Positions 19,523 through 28,815 of a DNA stretch of 64,000 bases are shown in pieces; position 1 is the stretch's first letter, and each line of letters begins with the position of its first letter. Source of the DNA: Bifidobacterium sp. B4142 (GTDB taxonomy: Bacteria; Actinomycetota; Actinomycetes; Actinomycetales; Bifidobacteriaceae). The notes under the pieces were generated by a model. The model worked only from the letters and a program-made list of their open reading frames with translations, had not been told where the DNA came from and searched no databases. The translations under genes were made by a program, and so were the position numbers. The stretch spans positions 1 through 64,000 of the forward strand of contig NZ_JAFNMJ010000003.1 in the NCBI RefSeq assembly GCF_026537325.1, read 5' to 3'.

Positions 19523-20527
19523 ATGGCTGAGAATGAATGGCTGAGCAAGGACTATTACAAGGTCCTTGGTGTCTCCAAGGACGCCAGCGAAGCGGAGATC
19601 ACCAAGGCCTACCGCAAGCTTGCCCGCAAATACCATCCCGATCTCAATAAGACCAAGGAGGCCGAGGAGAAGTTCAAGGACATCTCCGAGGCCTACGACG
19701 TGCTCAGCAACAAGGAGCAGCGCCAGAAGTACGATGCCATTCGCCAGTTTGGCATGGGGGGAGCCCGGTTCGCCGGAGGCTCCGGCCAGGGTGGCTTCAA
19801 CACTGATGCATTCTCGGACATCTTCGGTTCCATGTTCGGTGGGGCCGGGGCGCCGAATGGCACCCGGATACGCTTCGGCAATGGTTCGGGACAGCCGGAC
19901 TTCGCTGACATCTTCTCCTCCTTCGGAGGAGGTGCCGGCGGTGGCGGCCGGACCACCTACCGGGAGAGCAGGCCCAGACCCGTCAAGGGCGAGGATCGCA
20001 ACTCGCGCATTGGCTTGTCTTTCCGTCAGGCGGTCAAGGGGGCAACGGTCTCCCTGAGCGTGGGTGGCAAGCGCTTCAAGACGCATATCCCCGCTGGAGT
20101 TCACAACGGCCAGAGGATCAGGCTGGCCGGCAAGGGTCGGCCTGGCAGGGACGGGGGCGCCAATGGCGACCTCTACCTGCAGATCAGCGTTCAACCCAGC
20201 CAGCGGTTCACCATGGAGGACAGGGACCTGGTCATGACCCTGCCGGTGACGGTATCCGAGGCAGCCCTGGGAGCCAAGGTTCAGGCACGGGACATCGACG
20301 ATCAGGTCGTCACCTTCAAGATTCCGGCTGGCTCCTCCAGCGGCGACGAGATTCGCATCGCCGGCAAGGGGGTTCAGGACCGGCGCGGCAAGGGCGACCT
20401 GGTGGGGCGGCTTGAGATCCGTATGCCCAGTCGGTTGGGTATGGCCCAGAAGAAGGCCATGCGTGACTTTGCCAAGTCCAGTGGCGACTTCGACGAGCAG
20501 ATCGCCGGAGAACGCATGACGATATGA
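19523..20527 (+). CDS. dnaJ: DnaJ-type co-chaperone without zinc finger
   Basis: A 334-residue Hsp40 that delivers substrates to DnaK and stimulates its ATPase. The J domain (residues about 9-75) has the HPD motif in KYHPDLNK, followed by a Gly/Phe-rich region (about 75-140) and two beta-barrel substrate domains. The four CxxCxGxG zinc-binding repeats of classical DnaJ are absent, so it is a type II (CbpA-like) protein, as in the dnaK operons of several actinobacteria. A classical DnaJ is expected elsewhere in the genome. The start ATG at 19523 follows AAAGGAG. Confidence 0.95.
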   Translation: MAENEWLSKDYYKVLGVSKDASEAEITKAYRKLARKYHPDLNKTKEAEEKFKDISEAYDVLSNKEQRQKYDAIRQFGMGGARFAGGSGQGGFNTDAFSDIFGSMFGGAGAPNGTRIRFGNGSGQPDFADIFSSFGGGAGGGGRTTYRESRPRPVKGEDRNSRIGLSFRQAVKGATVSLSVGGKRFKTHIPAGVHNGQRIRLAGKGRPGRDGGANGDLYLQISVQPSQRFTMEDRDLVMTLPVTVSEAALGAKVQARDIDDQVVTFKIPAGSSSGDEIRIAGKGVQDRRGKGDLVGRLEIRMPSRLGMAQKKAMRDFAKSSGDFDEQIAGERMTI

Positions 20528-20579
20528 CGATCCGGATGCCGGACCAAGTCGGAACGAACAGCGGAGAGGAGTGATGATC

Positions 20580-21110
20580 ATGGTCAGGGTGGATCCCGAG
20601 ACCAGGCGGATCTATCTGGCCTGCGCTCGCGGTCTGGTGGCCGGGCGCATCAGCCTGGATGATGCCGACGATGCCGGCTTGGACATTGAGTTGCCGGTCT
20701 TCAGCGTCGGCCAGGTCGGGCAGTTGGCCAACATCCATCCGCAGACCCTGCGCCAATATGACCGGTTGGGTCTGATCGTGCCGGAACGGACCGAGGGGGG
20801 TGCGCGGCGATACTCCCTGCGGGATCTGGACCGGTTGGGTCAGGCCCAGCATCTGAGCCAGGACGAGTCCATCAACCTGGCCGGGGTGACCAGGATTCTG
20901 GCCCTGGCCGAGGAGAATCGTCAACTGAGGCGCCAGCTGCGCCGCTCCCACCAGTCACAGGGGTCCAGCATGTTCGCCGCCGCTGCCGACGGCCGGGTTG
21001 TCGAGGTCAGGCGGTCCAGCAGAGCTCGGCTCTGGCGGCAGGACACGACGCATGACGAGGCCGATCCGACTGAGTCCAAATCGCTGATCGTCTGGAGCGT
21101 ACGCTCCTGA
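20580..21110 (+). CDS. hspR: heat-shock repressor HspR (MerR family)
   Basis: A 176-residue MerR-type repressor. The helix-turn-helix with HPQTLRQYDRLGLIVPERTEGGARRYSLRDLDRL is the HspR signature, followed by a heptad-like segment (LAEENRQLRRQLRRS). HspR binds the HAIR repeat together with DnaK as co-repressor and loosens when DnaK is occupied by unfolded protein. The N-terminal extension before the DNA-binding domain, about 45 residues, is longer than usual. I chose the ATG at 20580 because GGAG ends eight bases upstream; in-frame GTG and ATG codons at 20571 and 20574 overlap that site. A perfect 14-base palindrome lies at the 3' end (21095-21108). Confidence 0.93.
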   Translation: MVRVDPETRRIYLACARGLVAGRISLDDADDAGLDIELPVFSVGQVGQLANIHPQTLRQYDRLGLIVPERTEGGARRYSLRDLDRLGQAQHLSQDESINLAGVTRILALAEENRQLRRQLRRSHQSQGSSMFAAAADGRVVEVRRSSRARLWRQDTTHDEADPTESKSLIVWSVRS

Positions 21111-21296
21111 GGCAGGTGAGTGGCCTGTGCTATGGTGTACAGGTTGGCCGCTCGCCCAAGCGTTGCGGCCGATCGTCGCCTGAATGCTTTGAGTACGGGG
21201 AAACCGCTTGCGCGAAATTCGTCATTCTCTGCTTTGCACGCGGCCTGCGAACTGTCGACCGACAGTACCGTTTCTTCCCTGTTGTGAAAGGTCATT

Positions 21297-22961
21297 GTGA
21301 CTGATTCATCCATGTCCGATTCCGATTCTTCCAATTCCGATCATTCTGCCGTAGAACCTATGACTTTCGACCAGCTGGGGGTGCCTGAGCCCTTGGTTCG
21401 CGTCCTGCGCAAGGACGGCAAGACCAGTGCCTTCCCCATTCAACGGGACACCCTGCCTGATGCTCTGGCCGGCCGTGACATCCTGGGCCGGGGGCGGACT
21501 GGTTCCGGTAAGACCCTGGCCTTCAGCATTCCCCTGGTGGCTCGGCTGGCTGCCGACCAGGGAGGGCGGGCTCGCCATGGCCGCGGGAATGCCGCCGGAT
21601 CAGGCAGTCTGCCCCGCCCGCGTGGTCTTGTTCTGGCTCCCACCCGCGAGCTGGCCAATCAGATCGACGAGGTTCTCAATCCCCTTGCCCAGGCCTACGG
21701 CATGCGGACCTGCACCGTCTACGGCGGCGTTGGCCAGGGTCGTCAGGTCGATGCCCTTCGTCGCGGGGCCATGATCGTGGTGGCATGCCCGGGTCGCTTG
21801 GAGGATCTGCTTCGCCAGCACAAGCTCAGCCTGGAGGATGTGGAGATCGCCGTGCTGGACGAGGCCGACGAGATGGCTGATATGGGCTTCCTGCCTGTTG
21901 TGGAGCGGATTCTGGCCCAGGTTCGCCCGGGCGGTCAGCGCATGCTCTTCTCAGCCACCCTGGATCACGGTGTGGATACCGTGGTCAAGCGTTTCCTCAA
22001 GGATCCCAAGATTCACGAGGTGGATTCCGCCACCCAGCATGTGGATCTGATGACCCACCACATCTTCCGCACCACCCAGGCTGCCAAGCATGATCTCGTG
22101 CGCAAGTTGGCCTCGGGCACAGGACGGCGGATTCTCTTCACTCGGACCAAGTTCCAGGCCAAGAAGCTGGCCAAAAACCTGATCGACAATGGCATCCCGG
22201 CCGCACAGCTGCACGGCAACCTTTCTCAGAACCAGCGTGATCGCAACCTGGGGGCTTTCTCCCGGGGCGAGGTGAAGGTCCTGGTAGCTACCGATGTGGC
22301 TGCCCGCGGTGTGGACATCAGCGATGTGGACCTTGTGGTTCAGGTGGATCCACCAGCCGATCCCAAGTCCTTCCTGCATCGGTCAGGGCGTACGGCCCGG
22401 GCCGGCCGTACCGGCGACGTGGTCACCCTGGTCCTGCCTGACCAGTGGCGCGACACCAGGCGGATGCTACGCATGGCCCATATCGATGCCAAACCGGTTC
22501 AGGTGACCGCCGATTCGCCCGAGGTTACCGAACTCGTAGGGCCCGTGGCCAAGCCGGTGCACGGCTGGTCCTTGCAAGCCGAGCAGCCGCAGGCCTCGGG
22601 GGGCCGTTCTGCCCGTGGAGGCCGTGGCAGCCGAAGCGGACATCGGAATCGTTCCCGGTCAGACAGGCATTTCGATCGCGACGGCCAGGCTAGGGCTGCG
22701 GGCCGGGATCGGGACCGTCGGCCTTACCGTTCCTGGCGGTCAGGTGACCGACCGGTATTCGATCGTGAGGATGGTCCCTTGGACGGCCGGACCAGAGGCC
22801 ATCGTCATTCCGGCAGCAGCGAGCGGACCCATGGTCACGGCCATGGCCGTGGCAACGGCCGTGCTGGATCTCGTTTTGACGCAGACCGTCGCGGGTTCCG
22901 CCGCGGTCATCGTCATCATCGTCGCGATGACAACCCCTTCCGCTCTGCCTCCAAGCGTTGA
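21297..22961 (+). CDS. DEAD-box ATP-dependent RNA helicase
   Basis: A 554-residue helicase that unwinds RNA in ribosome assembly or mRNA turnover. The motifs appear in order: Q-motif region FDQLGVPEPL, motif I GRGRTGSGKT, PTRELANQ, DEAD in AVLDEADE, SAT in LFSATLD, and HRSGRTARAGRTG. The C-terminal 130 or so residues are low-complexity, rich in Arg, Gly, His and Asp, and probably bind RNA. The start is a GTG at 21297 with AAAGG upstream. The 186-base spacer before it contains no gene. A terminator lies about 100 bases after the stop. Confidence 0.95.
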   Translation: MTDSSMSDSDSSNSDHSAVEPMTFDQLGVPEPLVRVLRKDGKTSAFPIQRDTLPDALAGRDILGRGRTGSGKTLAFSIPLVARLAADQGGRARHGRGNAAGSGSLPRPRGLVLAPTRELANQIDEVLNPLAQAYGMRTCTVYGGVGQGRQVDALRRGAMIVVACPGRLEDLLRQHKLSLEDVEIAVLDEADEMADMGFLPVVERILAQVRPGGQRMLFSATLDHGVDTVVKRFLKDPKIHEVDSATQHVDLMTHHIFRTTQAAKHDLVRKLASGTGRRILFTRTKFQAKKLAKNLIDNGIPAAQLHGNLSQNQRDRNLGAFSRGEVKVLVATDVAARGVDISDVDLVVQVDPPADPKSFLHRSGRTARAGRTGDVVTLVLPDQWRDTRRMLRMAHIDAKPVQVTADSPEVTELVGPVAKPVHGWSLQAEQPQASGGRSARGGRGSRSGHRNRSRSDRHFDRDGQARAAGRDRDRRPYRSWRSGDRPVFDREDGPLDGRTRGHRHSGSSERTHGHGHGRGNGRAGSRFDADRRGFRRGHRHHRRDDNPFRSASKR

Positions 22962-23057
22962 TCCACTGATGGGCGTGTTTTTAGTAATACGTCCATCGTG
23001 GTTGTCGGCTTCGATGAAGCCTCTCTGAGGTTTGACGAGGAATTGCAGTTCAATCTG

Positions 23058-23088
23058 ACCCTGGCCGTGCGCCAGGGTTCTTGTTTTT
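23058..23088 (+). terminator. intrinsic terminator after the RNA helicase
   Basis: ACCCTGGC (23058-23065) pairs with GCCAGGGT (23071-23078) around a five-base loop, followed by TCTTGTTTTT. This is a standard rho-independent terminator. Confidence 0.9.
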
Positions 23089-23173
23089 AAAACTGCCTGA
23101 TTGATCCTTGCAGAAGAGCGATTGCGATGTAGCGAAACAGCATAGAAAAGAAGAAAAAAGTATCTCGACACTG

Positions 23174-23246
23174 TGGAGCTGAGGGTAGTCGAAACCCCGA
23201 CCTCTTCGATGCGAACGAAGCGCTCTACCAACTGAGCTACAGCCCC
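23174..23246 (-). tRNA. tRNA-Ala (anticodon CGC)
   Basis: Read on the minus strand, the 73-base cloverleaf opens with GGGGCTGTAGCTCAG and closes with CAGCTCC plus discriminator A. The anticodon stem CTTCG/CGAAG encloses TTCGCAT, giving anticodon CGC, and the T arm has the GGTTTCGACTA loop. The acceptor stem has the G3-U70 wobble pair that marks alanine tRNAs. CCA is not encoded. A T-rich tract follows the 3' end on this strand. Confidence 0.96.
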
Positions 23247-23329
23247 ATTCGTTGCCCGACCGTAGCCGAACAACAGAAGCTTACTTTAGCGCGTGCCCTG
23301 GCCAAACGCAAAATATCTCAGGCCAAGTA

Positions 23330-24013
23330 TCAGTCTGCCTTGGCGCTGGTTTCTTCGGCGGAAGCCTTCATGCGGCCGAACTTTGCCTTGAGCAGGCCAA
23401 TGACCGTGGGCAGGACCGAGATGACCAGGATCAGGATGATGACCAGCTCGAAATGCTGCTGGACTGCGGGGATGCCGCCGAAGAAGTAGCCCAGGAGGGT
23501 GAAGAGACTTGACCATACCAAGCCGCCTAGCACACTGAAGGGGGTGAAGCGCCGCCACCGCATTCCGGAGATTCCCGAAATGAAAGGCATGAAGGTCCTG
23601 ATGAAGGGGAGGAAGCGTCCCAGGACCACGGCCAGAGGGCCCCACTTGTCGATCAGGCCCTCGGTCTTGGCGATTCGTTCGGGGGTCAGTGACTTCACGC
23701 GCCCTGAACGGACGATGGCCCGGCCGAAGAAGTGCCCGATGAAGTAGTTGCTTTGATCGCCCAGGATGGGGGCCAGCCAGACGACGGGCAGGAGCACGTC
23801 CAGGGCCATACCGCTGGATGGGTCATGGGCGAAGACGCCGGCGGCGAAGAGCAGGGAGTCGCCCGGCAGAAAGGGCATGAAAACCACGCCTGTTTCGATG
23901 AAGATGATCAGGAAGATGAACCCGTAGGTCGGCACCAGCCCCATGGCGATCCAGCTCGCGATGGCGCTGCGCGGATCCTTGAGCAGGTGTATCAACCAGT
24001 TGACGAATCCCAT
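23330..24013 (-). CDS. DedA family membrane protein
   Basis: A 227-residue polytopic membrane protein of the DedA/VTT family, which is linked to flipping of lipid carriers such as undecaprenyl phosphate. The family motifs are visible: an early ETGVVFMPFLPGDSLL segment, the central GDQSNYFIGHFFGR, and the F/GRFLPFIRTFMPFISGISGM re-entrant loop with conserved Arg and Pro. The start is uncertain: ATG at 24013 begins at MGFVNWLIHL, as relatives do, while the frame extends to an ATG at 24061. It is isolated, facing the tRNA gene downstream and divergent from the GH1 gene. Confidence 0.92.
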   Translation of the reverse strand: MGFVNWLIHLLKDPRSAIASWIAMGLVPTYGFIFLIIFIETGVVFMPFLPGDSLLFAAGVFAHDPSSGMALDVLLPVVWLAPILGDQSNYFIGHFFGRAIVRSGRVKSLTPERIAKTEGLIDKWGPLAVVLGRFLPFIRTFMPFISGISGMRWRRFTPFSVLGGLVWSSLFTLLGYFFGGIPAVQQHFELVIILILVISVLPTVIGLLKAKFGRMKASAEETSAKAD

Positions 24014-24225
24014 GAATCGTGTTCCATTCCGTCGATGTGTGCTTTTCCGAAACCGAGACATACTTTAACAAGCTGGCCTTGGCACCCGGCACTCCCCGGT
24101 CTGATTCCTTGCGAGGACAACACAACCCATTGTTGCCGGACTTATCGGCAGTCGGCCACGGTCCTGTCGTCGGCCCACCTGTGCGAAGATAGGCGGGAAG
24201 GGTCACACAATTGAGGAGTGGACAT

Positions 24226-25620
24226 ATGGTCAATGACGAACGACTTGCCTTCCCTGAGGACTTTATCTGGGGCACGGCAACGGCATCCTTCCAGGTGGAG
24301 GGTGCGGCGCACGAGGATGGCAGGGAAGACTCCATCTGGGACGTTTACTGCAGGCAGCCAGGAAAAATAGCGGATGGATCCAATGGCGATGTCGCCTGTG
24401 ACCAGTATCACCGCTACCCAGAGGACATTGCTCTGATGAAGCGGATGGGGGTGGGAGCCTACCGGCTGTCTGTGGCCTGGCCTCGTATTGTGCCCCAGGC
24501 AGGTGGCGCCATCAACCAGGCTGGCCTGGACCACTACCGGCGGGTGCTGGACATGCTGTTGGAAAATGACATCAAGCCTGTCGTCACCCTCTACCACTGG
24601 GATCTGCCCCAGTACCTGCAGGAGGCTGGAGGCTGGGCCAACCGCGACACCGCCCAACGATATGCCGACTATGCAGCCGTCCTGGCCAAGGCTCTGGGCG
24701 ATCGGGTGCAGACCTGGACTACCCTGAACGAACCCTGGTGCTCGGCCTATCTGGGCTACGGCAATGGCGGCCATGCTCCAGGTATCTGCGACTACGGGCA
24801 GGCCCTGGCAGCGGTTCATCATCTGAATCTCGCGCATGGGCTGGGAGCCCAGGCCATCCGTGCTGAACTGGGTGACAGGGCTCACATATCGGTGACCCTG
24901 AACCTGCAGGTCAATCGGGCTGATAGCGACGATCCGGCGGATCTGGCGGCCAAGACCCGGGCTGACCTGTTCGCCAACGAGGTCTGGCTGGGCCCCATGC
25001 TTGCCGGCACCTATGATCAACGCATCCATGATGCCGCCGAGGGTCTCACTGACTGGAGCTTCGTCCGTGACGGTGATCTGGAACAGATCCATCAGCCCTT
25101 GGGCGTGCTGGGCATCAACTATTATTCAACCAACCACGTGCGGGGTCGAAGCGGCGCTGGTTCCGAGCGCAACCCAATGCCCGCCCAGGATATGGTCGAA
25201 ACTCTGCCTCCCCAGGGACCGTTGACCGCCATGGGCTGGAACCAGGAGCCTCAGGGGCTGACCGACCTGCTTATGGAAGTCTCCGAGCGTTTTCCCAAGC
25301 TGGATCTTATGATCACCGAGAACGGGTCCGCCTGGGAGGACCAGGTTAGCTCGGATCCATCCTTCCCTGGAGACAAAGGGGTGCACGATCCCCAGCGGGT
25401 GGCCTATCTGGAGGAGCACCTGCGTGCTGTGGCCCGGGCCATCCATGAAGGGGCCCGGGTGACCGGTTACTTCGCCTGGTCCCTGCTGGACAACTTTGAG
25501 TGGGCCCTGGGCTACACCAAGCGTTTTGGGCTGATCAGGGTCGACTATGACACCCAGGAGAGGATCTGGAAGGATTCCGGTCTGCGGTACGCACAGATCA
25601 TCCATGATCGTGCAGTCTGA
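24226..25620 (+). CDS. GH1 beta-glucosidase
   Basis: A 464-residue cytoplasmic retaining glycosidase of family 1, likely to hydrolyse beta-glucosides or beta-galactosides such as cellobiose or plant glucosides. The N-terminal signature FIWGTATASFQVEGA is present. The acid/base Glu169 lies in TLNEPW and the nucleophile Glu365 in ITENG. The ATG at 24226 is preceded by GAGGAG; an in-frame TTG further up has no such site. No phosphotransferase or importer genes adjoin it, so its substrate must enter through a system encoded elsewhere. The next gene is convergent. Confidence 0.95.
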   Translation: MVNDERLAFPEDFIWGTATASFQVEGAAHEDGREDSIWDVYCRQPGKIADGSNGDVACDQYHRYPEDIALMKRMGVGAYRLSVAWPRIVPQAGGAINQAGLDHYRRVLDMLLENDIKPVVTLYHWDLPQYLQEAGGWANRDTAQRYADYAAVLAKALGDRVQTWTTLNEPWCSAYLGYGNGGHAPGICDYGQALAAVHHLNLAHGLGAQAIRAELGDRAHISVTLNLQVNRADSDDPADLAAKTRADLFANEVWLGPMLAGTYDQRIHDAAEGLTDWSFVRDGDLEQIHQPLGVLGINYYSTNHVRGRSGAGSERNPMPAQDMVETLPPQGPLTAMGWNQEPQGLTDLLMEVSERFPKLDLMITENGSAWEDQVSSDPSFPGDKGVHDPQRVAYLEEHLRAVARAIHEGARVTGYFAWSLLDNFEWALGYTKRFGLIRVDYDTQERIWKDSGLRYAQIIHDRAV

Positions 25621-25685
25621 GCAAGGCGGCATACAAAGGTTACTGCAAGGCGGTCGGGCATCCCTGTCCGGCTGCCTTCTTTGTC

Positions 25686-27431
25686 TTAGATCCAGCTGGA
25701 CAGCCACATGTGCATGCGCCAGAAGTCATAGGGGATGGGCATGGCGGTCCACAGCGGGTAGAAGAAGACGGAGGTCAGGCCTAGCAGGGTCAGGCCCATG
25801 ATCATGGTCTGCCGGTAGAGGATGCTGTCCGAATTCTGCCGTAGCCAGTTGACCACATAGCAGATTGCCAGGATCATCCAGGGCAGGATGACGATGGAAT
25901 AGAAAGTGAAGGTGGTCCGGTTCATGTATTGGATCCAGGGCAACCAGCCGGCCAACATGCCTGCCAGCACTCCCCAGATTCGCCAATCTCCGTGCTTGAC
26001 CACGACGGCGATGAAGATAGCCAGGATCATGCAGATGCTGCCCAACCACCAGGTCAGGGGATTGCCCAAGGATGTGACGGCGGCCACGCAAGGGGAGTCC
26101 TTGGCCAGTCCGCACAGGCCGGGGAAGCCTGTGATCTTCTGCCAGTAGAAGCTGGTGGGCCTGATCTGCAGGGGCCAGGTCAGGGGGTTGGCCATGTATG
26201 GGTGGCGGGTATGCAGGGTGGTGTGGAAGTGCCACATCTGCCGGTGGTATTCAGCCAGGGACCGCAGTCCCTCCGGCAGCCAGGTCAGGCCCTGGCCCGG
26301 GTGCTGGGCCGCCCAATTGTGCATGAAGGAATCGCTGTGCAGGAACCATCCCGTCCAGGAGGCCAGATAGGTGCCTGCCCAGACAGGGATCATAAGCAGG
26401 GCCGCCGGCAGTCCGTCCCTGAACACGGCGCTCTGCAACCAGGATCCGTATCCTGCCTGATGGCGCTCCCAGCCATCCCAGAGCACCGAAATCAGGGCGA
26501 AGACAGCGAAGAAGTAGGCGCCTGACCACTTGGTGCCGGTGGCCAGGCCCAGGAGCAGGGCGGCTCCTGTCCGCCACCAGGACCAGGCGATGAAGGGGCC
26601 GGTAGTGGCCACAGGCAGTTCAACGCGGCTGTTCTGTCCTTGCTGTCCCTGTGGCTGAATGATCTTCACCCGGTAGTGCAGGCGGAAATCAGCCTGATCC
26701 TTGGCCCAGGATTGTCGCAGCCTGGCTCGAGCCCAGTCCCGATGGCCCATCAGACACAGCCAGGCTCCCAGGACGAAGATCATGACGAAGTTGTCAAGCA
26801 GGCCGGTACGGCTCATAACGATGCCCAGACCATCGATAGCCATGAGAAAGCCGGCTGTCAGGGCGATGGGCAGGTTGTGGAAGAGGCGCAGGGCTACTCG
26901 GCAGAGCAGCAGGATGGCTATGGTGCCCGCCAGGGCAGTGGCCACCCGCCAGGCGAAGGGGTTCCCGGCTCCACCGAACAGTTTGAGACCCAAGGCGATG
27001 CACCACTTGCCCACCGGCGGATGAACCACATATTCGGCCTGGGGCAGCCAGTCGCTTGTATGCCCCTGGGCAAAGATCTGGTCAATGGGAAGGTCAAAGG
27101 GGCCGGCTTTTTTCGGCCAGTTGCGCGGCTCGCCGGTCATCAGCATAGTCCAGGCGTCTTTGACGTAATAGGTCTCGTCAAAGACGATGGCCCGAGGGCT
27201 GCCCAGCCGTACAAACCGCAGAAGCCCGCCCAGAAGCGCCATGAGTATGCAGGCCAGCCAGCTGCTCTGCCGTCGGGAGAACCGAGGTATCGAGATCCCT
27301 CGTTTAGTATGGTGACCTTTGGGCTTGCTGAAGATGGACAGCATGACAGGGCGACCGGACCGGTGGGCGGCGTGCCTGCCGTGTCTGGAGGAGCGATGCT
27401 GCGAAGAAAGCCCTGCCAAAGATGTCATCAC
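25686..27431 (-). CDS. protein O-mannosyltransferase (GT39)
   Basis: A 581-residue integral membrane glycosyltransferase that moves mannose from polyprenyl phosphate mannose to secreted proteins. After a basic cytoplasmic N-terminus of about 55 residues come some ten to twelve hydrophobic segments. The invariant Asp-Glu pair of the PMT family is seen in IVFDETYYVKDAW, and the conserved VHPPVGKW block follows. Actinobacterial homologues glycosylate lipoproteins and wall proteins, which fits the many secreted sugar-binding proteins here. The start is GTG at 27431 or ATG at 27428, a few bases after a TAATCT -10 box, suggesting a leaderless transcript divergent from rsmI. Confidence 0.92.
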   Translation of the reverse strand: MMTSLAGLSSQHRSSRHGRHAAHRSGRPVMLSIFSKPKGHHTKRGISIPRFSRRQSSWLACILMALLGGLLRFVRLGSPRAIVFDETYYVKDAWTMLMTGEPRNWPKKAGPFDLPIDQIFAQGHTSDWLPQAEYVVHPPVGKWCIALGLKLFGGAGNPFAWRVATALAGTIAILLLCRVALRLFHNLPIALTAGFLMAIDGLGIVMSRTGLLDNFVMIFVLGAWLCLMGHRDWARARLRQSWAKDQADFRLHYRVKIIQPQGQQGQNSRVELPVATTGPFIAWSWWRTGAALLLGLATGTKWSGAYFFAVFALISVLWDGWERHQAGYGSWLQSAVFRDGLPAALLMIPVWAGTYLASWTGWFLHSDSFMHNWAAQHPGQGLTWLPEGLRSLAEYHRQMWHFHTTLHTRHPYMANPLTWPLQIRPTSFYWQKITGFPGLCGLAKDSPCVAAVTSLGNPLTWWLGSICMILAIFIAVVVKHGDWRIWGVLAGMLAGWLPWIQYMNRTTFTFYSIVILPWMILAICYVVNWLRQNSDSILYRQTMIMGLTLLGLTSVFFYPLWTAMPIPYDFWRMHMWLSSWI

Positions 27432-27457
27432 CCCCTAGATTAGGCCATACTGAAGGC

Positions 27458-28420
27458 ATGAGCAGCATGAATGGCCGGAGCGATGGACATATACAGGGTG
27501 GAGAAAGCCATGCAGGGTCGATTTCACCCGGTGTTTCACGTGGAACAGTGGTGCTGGCGGCCACGCCTATAGGCAATGTCGCCGATGCCTCGACACGCTT
27601 GGTGGAGCTCCTGCAGTCGGCGGATCTGGTGGCAGCAGAGGACACGCGGCGGCTCTATGATCTGGCCAATCGTTTGGGGGTGCGCGTAGGCGGCAGGGTT
27701 ATGGCCTATCACGATCATAACGAGCGGCGAATGGCCGATCCCATCCTGGATCAGGTGCGTGACGGAGCCTGCGCGCTGGTGGTCTCAGATGCGGGCATGC
27801 CCACCATTAACGATCCGGGCATGGCCATTGTCAGGCGGGCCATTGAGCGAGGCATACCGGTCACCTGTGCCCCTGGCCCCAGCGCCGTGCTGGATGCCCT
27901 GGCCCTCTCCGGACTGCCGACCGACCGCTTCTGCTATGAGGGGTTTCTTCCCCGTCGACACCAGGAGCGGTTGCGGCATCTGCGCACCCTACGCAGCGAG
28001 GAGCGGACCATGGTCTTCTACGAGACGCCCCACCGCATTGATCAGGCTATGCAGGACCTTCAGGAGGTCTTCGGTCCCGACCGGCTCATGGCCCTCTGTC
28101 GGGAGCTGACCAAGGAGCATGAACAGATTCGGCGGGGCACAGTCGGTGAAATTGTGCGTTCCCTCCAGGAGGACCCTCCCCGGGGAGAGATGGTCCTGGT
28201 CGTGGCTGGTGCATCCGCCTTGGAGGCCAGGCGCAACGATCCTGAAGCCATGGATGATCGGAGGCTGGCGGTTCTGGCACGTGATCTGGCTCGCACCGAG
28301 GGCTTGCGGCTCAAGGAGGCCATCGCCAGGGTAACTGCCGAACACCCCCTGGCTGATGGCAGCCTGCCCAATCGCAAGCGGATCTATGCCTTGGCTGTTC
28401 AAGAGGATAAGGGGGACTGA
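27458..28420 (+). CDS. rsmI: 16S rRNA 2'-O-ribose C1402 methyltransferase RsmI
   Basis: A 320-residue SAM-dependent methyltransferase that modifies C1402 in the decoding centre of 16S rRNA. The family blocks are clear: VVLAATPIGN, AAEDTRRLY, the SDAGMPTINDPG motif, CAPGPSAVLDALALSG, and FYETPHRI. The N-terminus has about 28 extra residues before the core. ATG 27458 is chosen because CATACT (27446-27451) ends six bases before it, the leaderless pattern seen at several genes here; the frame is open a little further upstream. A consensus parS site lies in its 5' coding region. Its 3' end overlaps the convergent vLRR gene by 22 bases. Confidence 0.93.
   Translation: MSSMNGRSDGHIQGGESHAGSISPGVSRGTVVLAATPIGNVADASTRLVELLQSADLVAAEDTRRLYDLANRLGVRVGGRVMAYHDHNERRMADPILDQVRDGACALVVSDAGMPTINDPGMAIVRRAIERGIPVTCAPGPSAVLDALALSGLPTDRFCYEGFLPRRHQERLRHLRTLRSEERTMVFYETPHRIDQAMQDLQEVFGPDRLMALCRELTKEHEQIRRGTVGEIVRSLQEDPPRGEMVLVVAGASALEARRNDPEAMDDRRLAVLARDLARTEGLRLKEAIARVTAEHPLADGSLPNRKRIYALAVQEDKGD
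27532..27547. promoter_or_regulatory. parS-like ParB binding site
   Basis: TGTTTCACGTGGAACA on the plus strand reads TGTTCCACGTGAAACA on the minus strand, a full match to the bacterial parS consensus TGTTNCACGTGAAACA. It lies inside the rsmI coding region, as chromosomal parS sites often do. Function is inferred from the sequence only. Confidence 0.75.
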
Positions 28421-28815
28421 TGTCCATTGCCCTCATCCAGCAGTACCTCCAGTGCCCTGCGCACACCGGGCCCGCCCAACTGGGAGATGGTCTCCAGCAG
28501 TGCTGGTGAGGCGGCGGGATTGGCCACAAGCCATCGGCGCAGCTGAGGCTCTTCTCGGGCGATGGCCCAGAGGATGCTCGGGTCGGTCGCGGGGTCTGCG
28601 GCCATCAGTGCGGTGGGTACCAGGGGAGGCTCTGGTGGCGGGGCGCGCATCTCGGCCGTCGGTTGGATGCCATGGGGATCGTCTTGGCCCCAACCATCTT
28701 CTGCCAAGGATCGCGACCGGCTGCTGATGGCAGTCATGAGCCGGGACATGCGTTCAGTGGCGGAGGATCCACGATGGCCATGCGTACCTCGGCCACCCAT
28801 CATTGGCAGACTCAT
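28399..28815 (-). CDS. variant leucine-rich repeat domain protein
   Basis: A 138-residue protein of unknown function. The first 60 or so residues are low-complexity and probably unstructured. Residues about 70-130 (TDPSILWAIAREEPQLRRWLVANPAASPALLETIS) show the helical repeat pattern, with spaced Pro, Leu and Trp, of the variant leucine-rich repeat domain common in bifidobacterial proteins. Such repeats usually mediate protein contacts. Its start overlaps the end of the next minus-strand gene by four bases, suggesting an operon, and its 3' end overlaps rsmI. Confidence 0.65.
   Translation of the reverse strand: MSLPMMGGRGTHGHRGSSATERMSRLMTAISSRSRSLAEDGWGQDDPHGIQPTAEMRAPPPEPPLVPTALMAADPATDPSILWAIAREEPQLRRWLVANPAASPALLETISQLGGPGVRRALEVLLDEGNGHQSPLSS

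Noticed and set aside
21095-21108. Perfect 14-base palindrome GGAGCGTACGCTCC at the end of hspR
   Set aside because: It lies within the last codons of the gene with no T-run and no second copy; too little to call a terminator or operator.
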